Assembly (NCBI RefSeq): GCF_024868665.1 | Contig: NC_079908.1 | Location: 347,030 to 411,029, forward strand | Source: Triplophysa rosa | Lineage: Eukaryota; Chordata; Actinopteri; Cypriniformes; Nemacheilidae | DNA length: 64,000 nt | Reading direction: 5' to 3' | Shown here: piece by piece, positions 22,418 through 33,589 of the stretch | Numbering within the stretch: position 1 is the stretch's first letter | Layout: every line of letters starts with the position of its first letter | Notes under the pieces: generated by a model | Database searches by the model: none | What the model was told of the DNA's origin: nothing | Seen by the model: only the letters and a program-made list of their open reading frames with translations | Program-made: the position numbers and the translations under genes

Positions 22418-23637
22418 ATAAAGAAAGTATTAGGAAACACCTGTTCAATTTCTCATTAATGCAATTATCTAATCAACCAATCACATGGCAGTTGCTTCAA
22501 TGCATTTAGGGGTGTGGTCCTGGTCAAGACAATCTCCTGAACTCCAAACTGAATGTCAGAATGGGAAAGAAAGGTGATTTAAGCAATTTTGAGCGTGGCA
22601 TGGTTGTTGGTGCCAGACGGGCCGGTCTGAGTATTTCACAATCTGCTCAGTTACTGGGATTTTCACGCACAACCATTTCTAGGGTTTACAAAGAATGGTG
22701 TGAAAAGGGAAAAACATCCAGTATGCGGCAGTCCTGTGGGCGAAAATGCCTTGTTGATGCTAGAGGTCAGAGGAGAATGGGCCGACTGATTCAAGCTGAT
22801 AGAAGAGCAACTTTGACTGAAATAACCACTCGTTACAACCGAGGTATGCAGCAAAGCATTTGTGAAGCCACAACACGCACAACCTTGAGGCAGATGGGCT
22901 ACAACAGCAGAAGACCCCACCGGGTACCACTCATCTCCACTACAAATAGGAAAAAGAGGCTACAATTTGCACGAGCTCACCAAAATTGGACAGTTGAAGA
23001 CTGGAAAAATGTTGCCTGGTCTGATGAGTCTCGATTTCTGTTGAGACATTCAAATGGTAGAGTCAGAATTTGGCGTAAACAGAATGAGAACATGGATCCA
23101 TCATGCCTTGTTACCACTGTGCAGGCTGGTGGTGGTGGTGTAATGGTGTGGGGGATGTTTTCTTGGCACACTTTAGGCCCCTTAGTGCCAATTGGGCATC
23201 GTTTAAATGCCACGGCCTACCTGAGCATTGTTTCTGACCATGTCCATCCCTTTATGACCACCATGTACCCATCCTCTAATGGCTACTTCCAGCAGGATAA
23301 TGCACCATGTCACAAAGCTCGAATCATTTCAAATTGGTTTCTTGAACATGACAATGAGTTCACTGTACTAGAATGGCCCCCACAGTCACCAGATCTCAAC
23401 CCGATAGAACATCTTTGGGATGTGGTGGAACGGGAGCTTCGTGCCCTGGATGTGCATCCCACAAATCTCCATCAACTGCAAGATGCTATCCTATCAATAT
23501 GGGCCAACATTTCTAAAGAATGCTTTCAGCACCTTGTTGAATCAATGCCACGTAGAATTAAGGCAGTTCTGAAGGCGAAAGGGGGTCAAACACCGTATTA
23601 GTATGGTGTTCCTAATAATCCTTTAGGTGAGTGTATA
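22418..23637 (+). mobile_element. Tc1/mariner DD36E transposon inserted in the L2 3' UTR
   Basis: The right end (23600-23637) reads GGTGTTCCTAATAATCC then TTTAGGTGAGTGTA, ending at a TA. The left inverted repeat is worn: AAGTATTAGGAAACACC matches the inner part but its outermost bases have diverged, so the left boundary is approximate. The L2 3' UTR resumes after the element and reaches its own tail at 23764. The single gene inside is intact. Confidence 0.85.
22561..23601 (+). CDS. Tc1/mariner transposase, DD36E type, uninterrupted
   Basis: The 346-codon frame encodes a complete cut-and-paste transposase. Residues about 8-46 form the first helix-turn-helix of the paired-like DNA-binding region (FERGMVVGARRAGLSISQSA, then GFSRTTISRVYKEW). 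A second helical block spans about 68-115 and a basic RRPHRVP linker follows at 118. The catalytic triad is D155 (WSDESRF), D246 (FQQDNAPCH) and E283 (SPDLNPIEHLW). There are 36 residues between the second Asp and the Glu, against 34 in Tc1 and Sleeping Beauty, which places it in the DD36E group described as Incomer in vertebrates. A glycine-rich GGGGVMVWG box lies at 190. No stop, frameshift or missing catalytic residue is visible, so the protein could be functional. The worn left terminal repeat argues against easy movement of this copy itself. Confidence 0.93.
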   Translation: MGKKGDLSNFERGMVVGARRAGLSISQSAQLLGFSRTTISRVYKEWCEKGKTSSMRQSCGRKCLVDARGQRRMGRLIQADRRATLTEITTRYNRGMQQSICEATTRTTLRQMGYNSRRPHRVPLISTTNRKKRLQFARAHQNWTVEDWKNVAWSDESRFLLRHSNGRVRIWRKQNENMDPSCLVTTVQAGGGGVMVWGMFSWHTLGPLVPIGHRLNATAYLSIVSDHVHPFMTTMYPSSNGYFQQDNAPCHKARIISNWFLEHDNEFTVLEWPPQSPDLNPIEHLWDVVERELRALDVHPTNLHQLQDAILSIWANISKECFQHLVESMPRRIKAVLKAKGGQTPY

Positions 23638-24123
23638 TAACACCAAATGCACTGTGCTCTGTTTACCTTTTAGTTGTTTTGTCTTATTGCCTGTACAAGC
23701 TGCTATTGGAACAATGTCAATTGGTAAACTGTTATAAATAGATTAAATTTGATTGAATTGAATTGCTTGTTTCCCTCTGCCAATGGATGATTGAGACTTT
23801 TCAGATTTTAGGTAGCTAAAACATTTGTCAGTGATAGCAGCTAACGATTTCTATTTAATTATAATAGAAAGTGTCTTTGCAAAAAGTCAATATTTAAAAA
23901 CTCAAAACTAATTTCTTGCTAGAATCATAAAGTTAGAAAGAAAGAAACTTAAATTTTGTGGAATATTTTTCAGATAAAAGTATGATTTAAATATCAATAT
24001 AATCAATAAGTGTTTTCTTTCATTAAATCATTAAGCTATGTGTTTTTGTCATGTGCTTGCTATCTTACTCAGTAAAATAGTTACTGTGGCAAATGGGGGT
24101 TGGAGCCATAAATTATCTAGATC

Positions 24124-24124
<1 letters not shown>

Positions 24125-24171
<47 letters not shown>
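24125..24171. repeat. (CA)n microsatellite
   Basis: An uninterrupted CA run of about 47 bases in otherwise AT-rich DNA. Confidence 0.95.
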
Positions 24172-24173
<2 letters not shown>

Positions 24174-24339
24174 GAGTGTTTTTCACATAAAAATGTTATG
24201 TATCAATCCACTGCATATGTTTTAAGTATAATCATGAGTTGTGATGTGTTTTAATGAATCATAGGATTAAGAAACAACGCTACATAATAAAAAGTATTAG
24301 ATGATTAAGTGTTTTCTTTTTACTAAAATAATGTTAAGA

Positions 24340-24715
24340 ATGTTGGTATGTTGTCCGGCCACAATTAACTGTTTCTAGGAGACCGCTCCCCAAAAAGAAA
24401 CTGTCCTGGAGAACATTCCTCAGGACTGGCGATTGACCACAGGATATACGTTTTGAAATGTTATTTTACAGGAACTAAGAAAAAGGACTTCACGGTGATT
24501 GGTGGAAACGGAGCAGCACTCCTTAAAAGGCAGAGGAGGAGTCAGAAGATATGAGCGACGTCACATACTTTATAAATATGGGTGTTTTTGAATATTTTGG
24601 GGTTGTTGGCTTTTTATGGAGTGAGGAGATCGTCTGACAACCCAAAGCTTTGTTACCTTTTTACATCTGATAATAAAACTTCTGTTTAATTTTAGAGAAT
24701 GTCTCTGTGCAAATT
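24340..24715 (+). repeat. Possible solo LTR
   Basis: The block has the layout of a retroviral or Gypsy-type LTR: a start near TGTTGTCCGGCCAC, a TATA-like TTTATAAATATGGG at about 24570, and a polyadenylation signal AATAAAACTTCTG at about 24671. No matching second LTR, primer-binding site or gag/pol remnant lies nearby. The boundaries and the target duplication were not established, so the call rests on architecture only. Confidence 0.4.
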
Positions 24716-24857
24716 TTTGAGCATGCAGGACTGCCTTTAAAGTCCAACAATTTATACAAAACTGTGCTCCAACCGGCTTCTTGGCTGCCATTTTATTTTT
24801 TCGAGCTCGATCCTGCTCGAGCAATGGAGCAAGGGAGCAGGTCAGTCAGAATTACAT

Positions 24858-24912
24858 GACATTTAAATAATCATTTAGCAGAAGGACGCTTTTATCCAAA
24901 GCGAATTACAAT
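24858..24912 (-). repeat. SINE/L2 tail fragment
   Basis: An inverted copy of the shared tail: CATTTAGCAG, then CGCTTTTATCCAAAGCG, AATTACA. No RT or tRNA-like head is attached. Confidence 0.7.
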
Positions 24913-25399
24913 AGATAAAATTAAACCAACAAATGAGCAACAGTTTGTAAGTGCTGTTTTGTGACAAGTCTTGTTTATAGCGCAAAGCATGTATCAAGGT
25001 TTTTTTATAATAAATAAAAAGTAGATAGAATAGATATAGAATAGAGAGTGCTAGTGTAAGTAGGCCAAGATTTGTATAAAACTAATAAAATAAAACAAGT
25101 AGATAGAGTGTTGGAGGGTCAAGATTTTTTTTTATAAATAAAAAAGAATTATCTACACACACAAGCACGCGCATCTACAGCATGGCAAGCTAGCTATCAC
25201 CTATTAAGTCCACTTTGTGGATAGAACGATAGAAGTTTTAAAAGAGCATGTTGCAAAATCTTAGAAAATGACAAACCAGCACATTGTTTTAGAGATGGGG
25301 ATACAGTACATTCTGGTGCCAAATCTTTCCATTTTAGAGACATTTTAGAGATTGTTGGGTCTTAGTGTCCCTCACAGTAATCTACAATATCTAGCTTAC

Positions 25400-28220
25400 A
25401 ATGCGTTTTTTTTTAAGGTGGTGAAGAAAGCACTAGTTTTGCAAGTGCTCCTGCTGAACTAGAGGTGGTTTACAGTTCAGCATTTGAGTCAGAGCAGGAA
25501 CCTTCAGGTAAAGTTTAAGCTAAGCAAAACTAAACATGCAGGCTATGCTCTTTTATGTGCTTTTATGATTTATGAGATCATCAGTAGGACATACAAATTG
25601 ATGGCTGCACAATTAATCTAAGTACAGATTATTGAACGTGTTTATTTAATATCGCAGAGTAACAAGATGTGCAGAGTGAGATGGAGAGAGATTCAGGGAA
25701 GACGAAAGAGAGTGAAAGCCTTGATAACCCACTTGATTATTTTGCCTGTCCTCAGTCCAATTCAAACAACTCAAAGAGTCATTCCTGATGTATCCCACTC
25801 AAAAGAGGGCACAAACAGAAAATGACGGACATACAATGAAGGTAATCACTCCCTGTTCTGCTCAGTATGTCTTGCATTTGCAAAACGGTTATTTGTCAAA
25901 AAAGTTAGGCAGGCCTGGAAACATGCCCATCAGAGAGTACGTGAACATGAGAGAAGCAAGATTCATAGAGAAAGTGCCTTCTTTCTTAGAGTCAGCAAAG
26001 CAGACATCCAAATCTTTCTGACTGATAGGCAAATGAGCATTCATCAAGACCAAGTTAGAAAGAAGAGGCAGGCCTTGGAACGTGTGATTGACTTTGAAAG
26101 TTATTGGTAAATCTGAGCTAAGCTACAGGGGGCACAGCTATGAAGCTACTGCACATATGACCTTGAAAACATGAGCTTATATTATTGCTGAGAAAGTATA
26201 ATATCAGCCTACAAGAACATGTTAGTGATTGTATTGAGAAGAGACAGAAGCAGATGAAAACTAAAGGTAGAGGGTGCATTGTAAATACGATGTCTAAACC
26301 AACAGTAAATAAAGTAATTGAAAAAATATGATTCAACAAAAAGAATGCTGTTGAATTGAGAAAGCCAGAGATGTTCACAACACAGGATTTAACATCGAAA
26401 GACCAGTGTGCAGTAGTTCTGCGATATGTTACTGATGTTGTCCATGAGAAACTCTTTGCGGTCATTGACAGCAAGTCATCGACTGGACAGTACTTTGTGG
26501 AGCTTGTGAAACAGACCCTGAAGAAGATGGACATAGACATCAAAAAGTGTGTTGGTAATGCAACAGATGGAGCTGCTAACATGCAGGGACAGTATAAAGG
26601 TTTTTTCTGCATTCCTCACAGGAGCATCACCTAACCGAGTAACACCATATGTGTCCTTAACCTTGTGCTAGCTGACACTACAGGGGTTGTTGTGGCAAGT
26701 GAGTCCCTTTTCTCACTACTGAACGTCATTGCAGTGTTCATTCGCGATTCTTACAAGTGCATGAAGCTATGGGAGGAAAACAGTGACAAGGGACACAGAC
26801 AGCTTGGTGTAATTGGTGAAACATGCTTGGTGGGCCAAAGATGAGGCCTTGAGGAAAGCAATGGGAAGGTTTGCAAAGCCTGATCATGCACTTTAAGGGC
26901 CGGGTATACTTGACGTTCCGCGTCCGTCTCGCGCACAAATGCGTCCGCTCAGCTTCTTGAGCATACTCAAATCGTGATTAAGCGCAGAAAGACAAGTTCG
27001 ACACATGCGCAGTACATCACCGAGTGGACTCGGCTGATTTAACATTTTTTCAATATTACATCATTTGGGCGGCGACTATACTTTTGCCTTTACACAGATC
27101 TGATCATCACTATGGAAAAAACTGAAAAGTGCCCATGAAACCTGTCATCCGAAACAAGTCCCAAGGCTACACGGTTGCTCTCCAAAAGAATGAAACCATA
27201 CTGACAGATGATGGTTTTCCTTGGGATATTTGAGCAAACAACACCTCTCTCTAAATATTTACAAACAAGTGGCATGGATATTGTTTCAGCACAGCACCTG
27301 GTGACAGGAACAGAGGATAGCTTGAGAAAGTGTGCCCGGAACTTTGAGGGTGTGAAGAGGGCAGCAGATGACTTTGTTGAGTGGGCCAATGGCATTCTGG
27401 AGAAGCTTTAGGACAGTGATGCTGAAGTTCAGACTGCTCTCTCTCTGCCAGAGAAGAGAATTAGACAACACAAGAGGGAACCAGGTGAAATGGCACAAGA
27501 TGAGCCCATTGTTAATGCAGACATCCTTTACAAAATCAACATCCACAGTGTGATCTTGGATACTGTTATTGAAAGCTTTATGGAGTCGTTATGCAGAAAT
27601 GCAGTGCTGTGTGTCCAAATGTCTCCTGCATGGATCCAAGGAACTTCCCTAAAATCAGAAAAAAGGCATTCCAGAGACACTCATGAAGGAGCTCAGCAAA
27701 TGTCTACTGCAATTTGATGAACTTGCCAGTGTTGAGACATTGCAAGCTAAACTGATCAGCTTTAAACAGCAATGGGAAAGACTGAAACAATCACTAATGG
27801 AGAACTACAACATTAGGAGTGCTGCGTCTAGTTATGAAACCGGGTAAGGCTCTGAGGTTCCTGATGAAAGGGTGGAGTTTGTGAGCAGAAGTTGTTCCAC
27901 GTGCAAAAACTGTCCAATACGCTGCCATCTCCTCTTGTCTCGGTACGATCTGCTTACTGATGCTTATCACATCATTGGTTTGGGCTACAAGTTCCTCCTC
28001 ACACTATCTATTACTCAGCATTCATGTGAGAGGACCTTCTCCATCCTGAAGTTAGTAAAGATCCGTCTGAGAACCTCCCTCATACAAGAGAACCTTGAAG
28101 CATTCCTTTTGACGGGAATCAAAAGAGAAGAAGATTCTTATGGAACTTAATAAAGATGACATAATTGACAGGATGGCAGAGAGCAGTGAGCTACTGCGCC
28201 GCCTACTGGTGTACTAGTGC
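25400..28220 (+). pseudogene. Decayed ZMYM-type hAT transposase
   Basis: Five plus-strand open pieces follow the order of a ZMYM1-like (DUF4371) hAT protein. 25740: PLDYFACPQ. 26380-26630: DLTSKDQCAVVLRYVTDVVH, SSTGQYFVELVKQTLKKMD, CVGNATDGAANMQGQYKGF. 27215-27410: FEQTTPLSKYLQTSGMDIVS, CARNFEGVKRAADDFVEWAN. 27990-28130: SITQHSCERTFSILKLVKIR with LRTSLIQENLEAFLL, which is the hATC dimerisation segment. Stops and frameshifts separate the pieces. A foreign segment of about 215 bases (26895-27110, starting GGGCCGGGTATACTTGACG) interrupts the coding order. Terminal repeats were not located. Confidence 0.82.
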
Positions 28221-28307
28221 TAATTACTTACTTTTTACTCTTACTGGTCTGTACTTATGCCATCAGTGAGTGAACATTGTTATCTGTTACTCAAGGGTCA
28301 TTTATGG

Positions 28308-28694
28308 TTCTGCGTCAAACCTACGCCGTTGCCTATGCTGAGCCGTGTATGTAGCCTGATGCGCACCTCTCCAAAAATGTAACTACGCGTCATGCTTGAA
28401 CCCCTCCCTCAGGTCAGAAAACTTAGCGATAGCGTCACATTTATTCATACGCTTTTCCGAATTAATTATTAGTTTTATAATAGTCAATTATTTGTTTATC
28501 TGTAATTAACAAGTTAAGTTCTGCAACAAAAAAACAAAAGATGCTTCTCCGTCAACGTACACAACACGCTTCTTCTTCTTTGGCTCTTGTCGAAGACACT
28601 GACGACTAGTGGTCATTGCATGTCGAAGCGGACAACAACGCAGACGTATCAACAAAAACCAATATGTTGCCTGCGGCGTAGGTCTGATGCAGAA
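28308..28694. mobile_element. MITE with CTACGCCG-containing inverted ends
   Basis: The left end TTCTGCGTCAAACCTACGCC and the right end (minus strand TTCTGCATCAGACCTACGCC) match over about 20 bases with two differences. No protein is encoded. Such CTACGCCG ends are common in fish Harbinger or hAT MITEs; the superfamily is unresolved because no target duplication was confirmed. Confidence 0.65.
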
Positions 28695-29393
28695 GTAAAA
28701 ATCCGCTTTTACACTGTTGTAGCTTTTGTTAAATTTATTTGAATGTGTATCTCTCATTATCCCTTTTTAAGAAGCCTATTTTATATTTGTCTCTGGTGTG
28801 GTAGTATTGATACTATTCCTAGTCCGAGTTTTTGAGGGTTCATTTATTTACTCATTTATAATCGGTCTGGTAGTCTATCTGTTACAGCAACTGATAGGGT
28901 TAGCCTACAAGATTAGCAGTCCGGTGGATTACATGAAGAGGGTGACGGCAGCAGCGGACGTGGCCTGGAATGGAGTTAAATTCCCGGCCTGAATTATTGT
29001 CCTAGTCCGCCCCTGTAGTTCAGTTTGTAAAGTGTATTTGTAAAGTATTGTTCTGCAATACAATTTTTTACATTTATAATGTGTATAGAAGCTACTCTTG
29101 TACTCTGTCTCTACCCGGACTTTAAGGGCCAGATTTAAACAGAGCAAAATAGTGGTGATGGGAGTGGAAATATCTGACTGACAAAGCTCACAGGTGCAAT
29201 ATCTCATTCCCATTATAATGACCAACGCAATCTACCAAGAGCAGTGCAGGGTTTAAGACATGCTTTTCTTGGGCATTAAATAAAGATGCAAATAACAGCA
29301 CAGTGACAAGCGCAAACCCTAGTAAATCACAATGATTCATACTCTCCTCCCATAAAGTTTGTGTCTAAAGAGGAAACTCCTACAAATGCATAA

Positions 29394-29624
29394 GGCTGTC
29401 AAGCGATTAATCGCATTAAGAATAAAAGTTTGTGTTTACATAATAAATGTCTATGCACTGTGCATATTAATTTTGTATTCATAAACAAATAAACATACAC
29501 ATACATTTATCTATATATGTGTTTATTATTACAAAACTAATATGCACAGAACATAGACATATATTCTGTAAACACAAACTTTTATTCTGGATGCAATTCA
29601 TCATGCTTAATCCTTTGACAGCTC
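29394..29624. mobile_element. Palindromic MITE, 230 bp
   Basis: The ends GGCTGTCAAGCGATTAATC and GAGCTGTCAAAGGATTAAGC (minus strand) are related, and an inner inverted pair AAAAGTTTGTGTTTACA / TGTAAACACAAACTTTT is perfect. The whole can fold into one long hairpin. The GGCTGTCA start resembles the hAT MITE at 919. Confidence 0.7.
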
Positions 29625-31039
29625 TATATGCAATAAGGTCAGTTGCAAAAACAGCCGTGTCCACGCATTTTCAGTGCTAATTTTACTGTGTGTCTTCAGT
29701 AAATGCCCACAGTAGTTTTTTACGGCAAAAGAGATGTTTTTGCGCTGCCGCAAGCTGTTAGTAAATCTGGACCTTAGTCTTCAAATTAGGAGCATGCTAA
29801 AGTGCCCAATACTGAGACTGCTGAACTCCCTCCTGTACAGGTCAAAGGTCAAGGGTCATAAATCAAAGAAAATTTAACAGATGCTGCCTTATAACAACTA
29901 CTGACAGTCACTTGCCGCCCCCTACTGGCATTTTCAATTATTAGATTTGGACTTTGCTTTTGAAGTTTCTCCTTTGATGGAACTGTGTAAAACTTGTGTA
30001 TTGTAAAAGGATAGTAGGATACAACTGTTAAATTGTCCTAAATAAAAAAGACTGTTCTACTACTAATATTTTGTGTCAGTCTCCTATATTTAATATTGAC
30101 ACAGATGTTATTGTCATTAGATGTAGCTTTGCACATTTCAGCCATCTATAATGATTTTCATCTGCACTTTAGAGTTCATAGCAGAGGTCTCTATTGATCA
30201 GATTTTGTAGGCAGTGCATAAACATGTAAACCCTTGGAAAGCCTGATCTGCATTAAAATGAGCGTTGTTCGTAAAGCCACGCAGATGTGAAATAAGGTAG
30301 ACGTTATGTTTTGTAACATTCCCCATGAAATGGACTCAGATGTAATTCGCTATATAGTGAATAATGAAGGGCGAATGAGTGAGCAGTATCGGACAAAACA
30401 AGTGTCTGAATTCACTCATATTATTGGACACAGCTTTGGAACACAGCTCTCACTTTGCTGCAGCGCTATTGAACCTTAATAGAGAGTAAGGACTTCTGCG
30501 TTTTAATACTAAAATACTTTTTTTGCTTTAATAGATTTTAATGTGGCTATTTGTAACTGAGCTGAAATTCACCTCTTCTATTTTACAAACGTAATCTATT
30601 TTCTAAATCAGATGTATGTATATACACCCTGCCAGTATAATAACAGTGAGCCTCATTTATGATGACATTTCATACATGTTCAAAGACTATAAAATTATAC
30701 CACGATTGCTGAAAATATTATGCTTTTGATTATATATCATTATTTCAACGTTAGTCAGTGTGTAATGTTGAGAACTGATCATCTGTTCGGTTTACAGTTT
30801 TCGACTCTCGTAAACTTATGCCTCTGAAAGCAGTTGAAGTTGAAGTTTGAAAACTCTGGAATTGCATTTCAGTGTTGGAGGACCAAAATGCAGACTTACG
30901 AAAACGTAAGAAAAGGTGCTGCTGCCTACATTCGCTCCCGGATTGGTTCTTCTGAATCACTGTGTAACCTTTACTGATTTGTCAAGCCCCATCACATGAC
31001 AATTACGCAGATGACAATGAGCAGCCTCAACTTCTGTAT
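29625..31039. other. Intergenic DNA, no gene seen
   Basis: AT-rich sequence without a supported exon or identified repeat. Short open frames show no domain. Confidence 0.45.
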
Positions 31040-31220
31040 AAACAATAACTTCACGAGTTCACCTGCGCAGATAAACAGCTATGTTGCAGGGATAGTAATG
31101 ATAGAGCATGGGTATACTGTTTATGCGTATTTGGCGTGCTGAACAGGGAGCGGGCTACGAGCTCGGAGCACTCTACCCGGGTCAAGGCAAGTGCGCCGGG
31201 CTCGAAAATGGCTCGAGCTC

Positions 31221-32325
31221 AGAACAGGATAGGAGATGTGATGTGACTGCTGCGGCAGAGCACCGGTGGAAGCACGGGCCCCTGCGGGGGCGGTCGCTGC
31301 TGCGATACTGGCTTCAGGTAGGTAGTTGGAAGGGATTGGATAGGAGATGTGATGTGACTGTTGCGGCAGAGCACGGGTGGAAGCACGGGCCCCTGCGGGG
31401 GCGGTCGCTGCGGCGATACTGGCTTCAGGGAGGTGATTGGAAGGGATTGGATAGGAGATGTGACTGCTGCGGCAGAGCACGGGAGGAAGCATGGGCCCCT
31501 GCGGGGGCAGTCGCTGCGGCGATACTGGCTTCAAGGAGGTGGTTGGAAGGGAATGGATAGGAGATGTGATGTGACTGCTGCGGCAGAGCACGGGAGGAAG
31601 CATGGGCCCCTGCGGGGGCGGTCGCTGCGGCGATACTGGCTTCAAGGAGGTGGTTGGAAGGGAATGGATAGGAGATGTGATGTGACTGCTGCGGCAGAGC
31701 ACGGGAGGAAGCATGGGCCCCTGCGGGGGCAGTCGCTGCGGCGATACTGGCTTCAAGGAGGTGGTTGGAAGGGAATGGATAGGAGATGTGATGTGACTGC
31801 TGCGGCAGAGCACGGGAGGAAGCATGGGCCCCTGCGGGGGCAGTCGCTGTAGCGATACTGGCTTCAAGGAGGTGGTTGGAAGGGAATGGATAGGAGATGT
31901 GATGTGACTGCTGCGGCAGAGCACGGGAGGAAGCATGGGCCCCTGCGGGGGCGGTCGCTGCGGCGATACTGGCTTCAAGGAGGTGGTTGGAAGGGAATGG
32001 ATAGGAGATGTGATGTGACTGCTGCGGCAGAGCACGGGAGGAAGCATGGGCCCCTGCGGGGGCAGTCGCTGTAGCGATACTGGCTTCAAGGAGGTGGTTG
32101 GAAGGGAATGGATAGGAGATGTGATGTGACTGCTGCGGCAGAGCACGGGAGGAAGCATGGGCCCCTGCGGGGGCGGTCGCTGCGGCGATACTGGCTTCAG
32201 GGAGGTGGTTGGAAGGGATTGGATAGGAGATGTGATGTGACTGCTGCGGCAGAGCACGGGAGGAGGCACGGGCCCCTGCGGGGGCGGTCACTGCGGCGAT
32301 ACTGGCTTCGTGAAGCTGATTTCTA
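31221..32325. repeat. Minisatellite, 10 units of 111 bp
   Basis: Unit starts fall at 31221, 31332, 31443, 31549, 31660, 31771, 31882, 31993, 32104 and 32215. All units are 111 bases except the third, which lacks five (ATGTG) and is 106. Units 31771+31882 and 31993+32104 form a repeated pair, told apart by CAGTCGCTGTAGCG versus CGGTCGCTGCGGCG, so the last expansion copied dimers. Because 111 is a multiple of three, several frames on both strands stay open over hundreds of codons. The resulting alanine/proline-rich or RRCDVTAAAEH-type peptides are probably artefacts. Confidence 0.95.
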
Positions 32326-32563
32326 CATTCGAGATGGAAGCGCTGGCCTCTTCGGAAATAATTTATGGCGTTGCTGACTTCAGCTGTGAAGTCTGTCGCT
32401 GCGGAGCGCGAGATGCGAGTGCTGGCCCCTGCAGAGGCGGTCTTGAGCGACAAGTCTTCACATCAAAGCGCTGGTGATTGCTGCTATGGTGAGGTGTCCC
32501 GCTGGGGAATATACTGCTGAAGTGGTTGGGGTTCGATCCTCTGCAAGGCGACAGAGGAGTTGC

Positions 32564-33585
32564 TTAGATGATACGGGAAATGAGGGTTCGATGGGCTTCC
32601 CTGATGAGTGAGAGGTCTGTTCGGATGTAGCTTCTGAAAGCTTCCAATGACCAGGGACCAAACGCTTGGATTTGTGGCTGAGAGAGGCCCTTTTTGGCGG
32701 CTGTGGTAGCTGCTCCTATGCGGAAGGAGTGACCGGAAAAGTTGTCTGCTGGGATGCCGGATTGTAGCAGGACGGCTTTGAGGTGCTTTTGAAACCAAAA
32801 GCGTGTGGCCGGGCGATTAGAGTCGTCGACGAAGAGGGGATCTGATGCGGCTGTGGTCCGAGGTTTCCTGAAGTGAAGGTAGGCTAGGAGGGTCTGATAA
32901 GGTTGGATTGGTGACTGGAGGTTGAATATGTAGATGAAATGTCCTCTCCTGGTTTGATCCGTCTTGCTTTGCTTGATTGTGTATGATATCGTCTCCGAAT
33001 CCAGTACTAGTAGGTCAGACACAGTTGGGTGAACTAAGGGGTCAAATTTAGATGTGGTGGAGATTTCCGAGCATCTTAGAAAACCGAAGAATGCCAAGGT
33101 GAACATGGCGTCGAGTGTTCGGGCAACGTGCGTGGAGTGATATCCTTTGCAGAGGGTGGAGATGCATTTGGTGAGAATTTCCAGGGTTATGGGTCGCCTG
33201 GCTTCTGGACGGGTGGGTTGGGCTCTCTGTATGCCTTTGATGATCATGGATGTTTGGGAGCTGGTTATGGCTGTTGATGGAGAGTTGAAGATTAATTTGT
33301 GGAAGAACTGAATTCCGCTCAAGTATCCTCTAATAGAGCTGGGCTGAAGGCAATTCGCAGTGTTGAGGAAGGAGATGTAGGAGGTGATGGTGGGGAGAGA
33401 AAAATCGGGGAAGGGAATGTTGAAAGCCTGGTGAAACGACCTGAAACTTTTCCATGCTGTAAGATATGATTGTAGGGTCCTAGGGGAAACGGCCTGAGTG
33501 ATGGAATTGAGAGAGGCATCGTGGAGGGTTTGCAGTGGGTGGTTTACAGGAAGATCAACTCCGAATAAGGAGTCATGAGGTGAGA
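32564..33585 (-). CDS. Tyrosine recombinase (integrase) of a mobile element
   Basis: The frame is open on the minus strand from about 33585 to the stop at 32564, roughly 340 codons; no ATG is obvious at its start, so the N terminus is uncertain. An N-terminal core-binding region is visible (TLQSYLTAWKSFRSFHQAFN, PTITSYISFL, SIRGYLSGIQFFHKL). The catalytic region follows: FLRCSE (first Arg), KQSKTDQTRRGH (beta-hairpin Lys), GHSFRIGAATTAAKKG (His-x-x-Arg) at about 32735, and FRSYIRTD with the nucleophilic Tyr at about 32625. The usual GRWS box before the Tyr reads GPWS, a replacement that may impair catalysis. Enzymes of this kind cut and rejoin DNA through a 3'-phosphotyrosine link to integrate circular intermediates. 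The frame has no internal stop, unlike the neighbouring DIRS genes. Confidence 0.82.
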
Positions 33586-33589
33586 AAGA

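Larger units (their letters stand above)
19806..23764 (+). mobile_element. L2-type LINE (plus strand), 5'-truncated, split by a Tc1 transposon
   Basis: The reverse transcriptase runs in shifted frames from 19810 to 21500: [81 protein letters not shown], then SRLDYCNALLSGCP, LHWLPIKYRIDFKVL and APKLWNSLPDTIRG. Frameshifts near 20150 and 20750 and a stop near 21010 make it dead. The 3' UTR includes GGTTTCTCCCGAGGTTTTTT and GTTTGGGTTCCTCGCCAC, matching the inverted copy near 63660. It is interrupted at about 22418-23637 by a Tc1-type element and ends at 23764 with the GATTGAATTGAATTG tail. Confidence 0.92.

Noticed and set aside
31221..32325. CRISPR-like array
   Set aside because: Units are contiguous 111-base tandem copies with no unique spacers, in vertebrate DNA.
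31121..32453. Long minus-strand proline/alanine-rich open frames (up to 382 codons) and plus-strand RRCDVTAAAEH-type frames
   Set aside because: They arise from a 111-base tandem repeat that keeps several frames open on both strands at once; no domain or start context supports translation.
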